Below, piece by piece: positions 60,575 through 64,000 of a stretch of 64,000 bases of DNA (the stretch's first letter is position 1; each line of letters starts with the position of its first letter). The stretch comes from Lichenicoccus roseus. GTDB lineage: Bacteria > Pseudomonadota > Alphaproteobacteria > Acetobacterales > Acetobacteraceae. The position numbers were made by a program, and so were the translations under genes. Below the pieces are notes generated by a model. That model did no database searches. It was not told the DNA's origin and worked only from the letters and a program-made list of their open reading frames with translations. The stretch is from assembly GCF_005844085.1 (NCBI RefSeq), contig NZ_VCDI01000002.1, forward strand, positions 1-64,000. Direction: 5' to 3'.

Positions 60575-62062
60575 CTATAGGGCGGCAGGGTTGGCGGGAG
60601 GGTGGTCTGCGGATGAAGCGGCCGTCACCTCCTGGTCCGCCGGCAACGGATCGCGCCGCTCCTCCGCACGCGGCATGACCGGCAGCGCCAGGATCGCGCG
60701 CAGCCCGGGGGAGGCGTCCTCCAGCAGCAGCTTGCCGCCGTGCAACTGCGCTACCGCCTGCACCAGGGACAGGCCGAGGCCGGATCCGGGCGTGCTGCGT
60801 GCCGCCTCGGCGCGGTAGAAGCGGTCCGGCGCACGGGCGCGATCGGCCAGCGCCATGCCGATGCCCTGGTCCGAGACCTCGATGCGGACCTGCTGCGCCT
60901 CGATGCCGCCACGCAACCGCACCACGCCGCCGGGCCTGGAGAACTTCACCGCGTTGTCGAGCAGGTTGGCCACCGCCTGCTGGATCAGCAGCCGGTCGCC
61001 CCACAGCATCAGCGGCGCCGGCACCGACACCGAGAGGGTCAACTGTGCCTCCTCGGCCAGCGCCGCATAGAGTTCGGCAAGGTCGCCGAGCAGCGGCGCG
61101 AGGTCGATGCTGGCGAAGGCCGAGCGCCGGGAGCCCGCCTCGATCTCGGAGATGCGCAGCAGCGCCTCGAACACCGTGGTGATGCCGTCGAGATCCACCA
61201 CGGCGCGTTCGACCGCGTGGCGGAGATCCTCGGTGGTGCCGGCATGCAGCGCGGCATCCTCCAGTCGGGTGCGGGCGCGGGTGATCGGCGTGCGCAGATC
61301 GTGCGCGATCGCGTTCGACACCTGCTTCACCCCGTCCATCAGCCGGCCGATCCGATCCAGCATGGCGTTGATGGTCTCCGCCACACGGTCGAACTCGTCG
61401 CCGCTGCCAGACACCGGCACCCGCCGGCTGAGATCGCCCTGCGAGATCGCCGCCGTGGTGCGGGCGATGTCGCGCACCATGCGCCGGAACAGCCCGCGCA
61501 GCAGGAAGCCGCCGGTGGTGCCGAGCACCGCCACCATCACCAGCGCCCACAGCAGGGTGTCGGTCAGCAGCCGCTTGAGGATCACCCGGGCGCGCACGTC
61601 GCGCCCGACGAGAAGGCGGAAATTGCCCGGCAGCGCGAAGGCGTGCACCTCCGCCATCCCGCGGGTCCCGGCGCGGGCAATCGGCAGCTGGTACCAGGCA
61701 TCGACGCGGGTCACGTCGCGCGGCCAGGTGCGCAGGTTGCCGGCGACGCGCAGCCCGTTGCCGTCCACCATCAGGTAGATCGCATCGTCGTCGACATTCT
61801 GCTCGAGCCGGTCCTGGATGGTCAGCGCCAGGGTCGGCAGCCCGCCCTCCTGCCAGCGCTCCGACAACGCCTGTGCGTCGGCATTGATCGCCGCCTCGAC
61901 CTGGCGCTCCAGCAGCCCGATCGTCGCCCACCAGATGAAGGACAGGAACAGGGTGGCGCTGATCGCGAACAGCGCCGCATAGACGATGGCGAGCCGCAGG
62001 CTGGCAGAGCGCACGGTTCTCGCCAGCCGGAACCGCGCTACCACGGCGCTGGCCGAAGGCAA
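60575..62062 (-). CDS. Membrane sensor histidine kinase
   Basis: A 495-residue two-helix sensor kinase. Helix 1 (about 22-48), a periplasmic sensor of about 115 residues, helix 2 (about 165-188) and a HAMP domain come first. The dimerisation domain with the phospho-His in NAIAHDLRTPITRARTRL and the ATPase domain (N box NLLDNAVKF, G1 DQGIGM, G2 GSGLGLSL) follow. AHDLRTP fits the HisKA class. The TTG at 62062 gives the longest form; a GTG six codons later is also possible. It begins 16 bp after its cognate regulator gene. The stimulus is unknown, but the neighbouring Deg protease suggests envelope stress. Confidence 0.92.
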   Translation of the reverse strand: MPSASAVVARFRLARTVRSASLRLAIVYAALFAISATLFLSFIWWATIGLLERQVEAAINADAQALSERWQEGGLPTLALTIQDRLEQNVDDDAIYLMVDGNGLRVAGNLRTWPRDVTRVDAWYQLPIARAGTRGMAEVHAFALPGNFRLLVGRDVRARVILKRLLTDTLLWALVMVAVLGTTGGFLLRGLFRRMVRDIARTTAAISQGDLSRRVPVSGSGDEFDRVAETINAMLDRIGRLMDGVKQVSNAIAHDLRTPITRARTRLEDAALHAGTTEDLRHAVERAVVDLDGITTVFEALLRISEIEAGSRRSAFASIDLAPLLGDLAELYAALAEEAQLTLSVSVPAPLMLWGDRLLIQQAVANLLDNAVKFSRPGGVVRLRGGIEAQQVRIEVSDQGIGMALADRARAPDRFYRAEAARSTPGSGLGLSLVQAVAQLHGGKLLLEDASPGLRAILALPVMPRAEERRDPLPADQEVTAASSADHPPANPAAL

Positions 62063-62078
62063 TGTCGCTAGCGCCGTG

Positions 62079-62759
62079 TCACTCGGGCCGCACCATGTAG
62101 CCGGCGTTGCGTATGGTGTGGATCAGCGCGGTCGGGAACGGCTTGTCGATCTTGTGCCGCAGCCGCGAGACATGCACGTCGATCACGTTGGTCTGCGGGT
62201 CGAAATGATAATCCCAGACGCCTTCCAGCAGCATGGTGCGGGTGACCACCTGGCCGGCATGGCGCATCAGGTATTCCAGCAGCCGGAATTCGCGCGGCTG
62301 CAGGTCGATCTTCTGCCCGGCGCGCTTCACCGCGCGCGACAGCAGGTCCATCTCGAGGTCGGCGACCACCAGCTTGGTCTGCGGCCCGGCCTCGCCGCGG
62401 CCACGCCGGCTCAGCGCCTCGATGCGCGCCAGCAGCTCGGCGAAGGCGAACGGCTTGGTCAGGTAGTCGTCGCCGCCCGCCTTCAGGCCGGCGACGCGCT
62501 CGTCGACCTGGGCCAGCGCCGACAGCAGCAGCACCGGGGTGGCGTTGTTCTGTCCCCGCAGCGTCTCGAGGATACGCAGTCCGTCGATGCCGCCGGGCAG
62601 CATGCGGTCCAGGATGATGGTGTCGAAGGTCTCGCTGACGGCGAGGAACAGCCCGTCCTTGCCGTTGTCGGCCTGCTCGACCACATGGCCGGCCTCGCGC
62701 AGTCCCTTGGCGACGAAGCCGCGCACCGTGGGATCGTCCTCGACCAGCAGGATGCGCAC
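62079..62759 (-). CDS. OmpR/PhoB-family response regulator, partner of the kinase
   Basis: A 226-residue transcriptional regulator. The receiver has the acidic pair in LLVEDD, phospho-accepting Asp51 (LDRMLPGG), Ser80 (LLLSAL) and Lys102 (TKPF). The winged helix includes LQPREFRLLEYLMRHAG and the recognition segment TNVIDVHVSRLRHKID. I chose the GTG at 62759, where GGAGG lies eight bases upstream; the frame is open 38 codons further left but without conserved residues. It forms an operon with the downstream kinase (16 bp) and the small periplasmic protein, and lies 103 bp downstream of the Deg protease gene. Confidence 0.93.
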   Translation of the reverse strand: MRILLVEDDPTVRGFVAKGLREAGHVVEQADNGKDGLFLAVSETFDTIILDRMLPGGIDGLRILETLRGQNNATPVLLLSALAQVDERVAGLKAGGDDYLTKPFAFAELLARIEALSRRGRGEAGPQTKLVVADLEMDLLSRAVKRAGQKIDLQPREFRLLEYLMRHAGQVVTRTMLLEGVWDYHFDPQTNVIDVHVSRLRHKIDKPFPTALIHTIRNAGYMVRPE

Positions 62760-62862
62760 CGCCTCAGCCTCCAACGTCTTGCGTCTGATCCGACATAGGG
62801 TGTCCGCGTCGCCGGTGACAGCGCAAGTGCCTGAATAATCCGCAATATTAGGGAAAACCAGG

Positions 62863-64000
62863 CTACCCGGCATCCTCCGCCGGCCGGCGTCCGACCATCA
62901 TCGGCACTTCGAAGCTGTGCCCCGCGCGGACCACCGAGAGGCGTATCGAGCTGCCCGGCGCCGCGGCGGCGATGGCGCGGATCAGGCTGCGCGCGCTGTC
63001 GACCTTGTCGCCGTTCACGGTATCGACGGTGTCGCCGGCCTTCAGACCGGCGCGCATGGCGGGGCCCGAGCGATCGATCGCCACGATGGTGACGCCGGGG
63101 CCCTGGTCCGGTCGTTCCTCCAGCGTGACGCCAAGCCAGCCACGGTCGATGTGACCCTTCTCGCGCAGCTGCGCCACGATCGGGGCCACGATCTCGGACG
63201 GGATGCCGAAGCCGATGCCGACCGAGCCGCCGGTCGGCGAGACGATGGCGGTGTTGAGCGCCACAACCTGGCCGCTCATGTTGAAGGTCGGACCCCCCGA
63301 GTTGCCGGGGTTGATCGGCGCATCGAGCTGCAGGAAATCGTCGAACGGGCCGGCGCCGATATCGCGGCCGCGCGCCGAGACGATGCCCGCGGTCACCGAC
63401 GACCCCAGTCCGAACGGGTTGCCTGCGGCCATGATCCAGTCGCCGACCTCGACGTGCCGGCTGTCGCCCCAGCTCACCCAGGCCAGCGGCTTGGCGGGCT
63501 TCACCGCGATCACCGCGATATCGGTCAGCTCGTCGGTGCCGAGCAGGCGCGCCGGCAGCTCGGTGCCGTCGGAGAACGAGACGGTGATCTTGTCGGCGTT
63601 GCCCACCACGTGGTTGTTGGTGACGATGATCCCGGCGGGATCGATCACGAAGCCCGAGCCGGCGCCCAGCATCTGCTCGCGCCGCTTGCGCATCCGGTCG
63701 CGATACTGCTTCTCGAACGGAGTGCCGCGCAGTGCCGGCGGCACCTTGATGCGGCCACTATCGTTGCCCCCCTCGTCCTCGACATCCTGGGTCACCGCGA
63801 TGTTGACCACCGCAGGCACCACCCGCCGGACCAGCGGCGCGAAGCTGAGCGGCCCGGAACGCACCAGGGGCGGCACCGTCGGCAGGGTGGCCAGCATGTC
63901 GGATGCAACGGCGTCCTGCGCCCAGGCCGGCACCGCCGGAAGGGAGGCGGCCGCAAGGGCGAGCAACAGGCTGGCACCCGGTCGACCGGTCAGGCGGATC
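62863..64000 (-). CDS. Deg/HtrA-like periplasmic serine protease, 5' end outside window
   Basis: A trypsin-like serine protease of the DegP/DegQ/HtrA family; the first codons lie beyond base 64000. The visible N-terminus is a signal peptide (LLLALAAASLPAVPAWAQ). The catalytic triad is His in TNNHVV, Asp in ELTDIAVI and Ser in NPGNSGGP. One PDZ domain follows (about the last 110 residues, GWLGVTLEERPD). Only one PDZ is present, as in DegS and some DegQ-like forms. It should degrade or refold misfolded periplasmic proteins. The gene precedes the two-component operon on the same strand. An internal TTG at 63966 would remove part of the signal peptide and is unlikely to be the start. Confidence 0.93.
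   Translation of the reverse strand, partial: IRLTGRPGASLLLALAAASLPAVPAWAQDAVASDMLATLPTVPPLVRSGPLSFAPLVRRVVPAVVNIAVTQDVEDEGGNDSGRIKVPPALRGTPFEKQYRDRMRKRREQMLGAGSGFVIDPAGIIVTNNHVVGNADKITVSFSDGTELPARLLGTDELTDIAVIAVKPAKPLAWVSWGDSRHVEVGDWIMAAGNPFGLGSSVTAGIVSARGRDIGAGPFDDFLQLDAPINPGNSGGPTFNMSGQVVALNTAIVSPTGGSVGIGFGIPSEIVAPIVAQLREKGHIDRGWLGVTLEERPDQGPGVTIVAIDRSGPAMRAGLKAGDTVDTVNGDKVDSARSLIRAIAAAAPGSSIRLSVVRAGHSFEVPMMVGRRPAEDAG

Overview
The window looks like chromosomal DNA from a high-GC alphaproteobacterium, most probably a member of the Acetobacteraceae or another Rhodospirillales. The evidence is indirect: strong G/C bias at third codon positions, an E/G-type RNase with a large acidic insertion in its S1 domain, a CycM-like cytochrome divergent from kdsB-pheA, an rne/amidase divergent pair, and leuA beside the mreBCD-mrdA-rodA block. 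I see no rRNA, convincing tRNA, CRISPR array, intact insertion sequence or prophage. Most of the window is ordinary chromosome; the accessory flavour lies in the signalling, secreted-protein and intergenic-repeat regions.

Layout. 1-346 is low-complexity DNA with a near-pure poly-C tract. 347-5369 (minus strand) holds DUF3072, comM/yifB, serA, hisN and a two-domain cytochrome c. 5537-8254 (plus) is kdsB-pheA plus an exported dienelactone-hydrolase-like protein. 8378-11781 (minus) contains a MetX-like/MetF-like pair and a flavin reductase/gamma-carbonic-anhydrase pair, with one small membrane protein on the plus strand. 11906-15512 has a TupA-like ATP-grasp protein and two major-facilitator transporters. 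15804-21270 is a cyclic-di-GMP block: a bacteriophytochrome-GGDEF-EAL protein with altered photosensory residues, a DCC thiol oxidoreductase, and a PAS-GGDEF-EAL protein. 21326-25592 is purine and RNA housekeeping (NCS2 permease, guaB, RsmB-type methyltransferase). 25723-31371 has a receiver-like orphan, an L,D-transpeptidase, an OmpR regulator, a DsbA/ScsC-like protein, a gamma-glutamyltransferase-like lipoprotein and an aminotransferase. 31308-36226 (minus) has DUF347, an SDR and an AaeXAB-like efflux set. 36364-39107 is a TIGR03862-type flavoprotein and a HerA-like ATPase. 39185-45216 (minus) is a sulfotransferase, an exported adenosine deaminase and rne. 45757-49805 has a cell-wall amidase, glycine-zipper lipoproteins and leuA. 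50094-58369 is the rod-shape operon mreB-mreC-mreD-mrdA-rodA, split by a 748-residue repeat protein. 58398-64000 has DUF3293, a GH16 enzyme with a probable type I secretion tail, a small periplasmic protein, a histidine kinase/response regulator pair and a Deg protease that runs off the window.

How the parts fit together. Envelope biogenesis dominates the right half: the elongasome (MreBCD, PBP2, RodA), an N-acetylmuramoyl-alanine amidase, an L,D-transpeptidase, Deg protease with a two-component system, and several small lipoproteins. Amino-acid synthesis is scattered (serA, hisN, pheA, leuA). Two large GGDEF-EAL proteins imply cyclic-di-GMP control of surface behaviour. Two proteins without signal peptides but with type-I-secretion-like C-termini (the repeat protein and the GH16 enzyme) suggest matrix or surface remodelling.

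The items most worth a second look are the repeat protein that interrupts the rod operon, the coordinated loss of phytochrome switch residues, a possible leucine leader peptide and hairpin ahead of leuA, a 15-bp minisatellite at the start of mreD, and the inverted repeats ahead of the GH16 gene.
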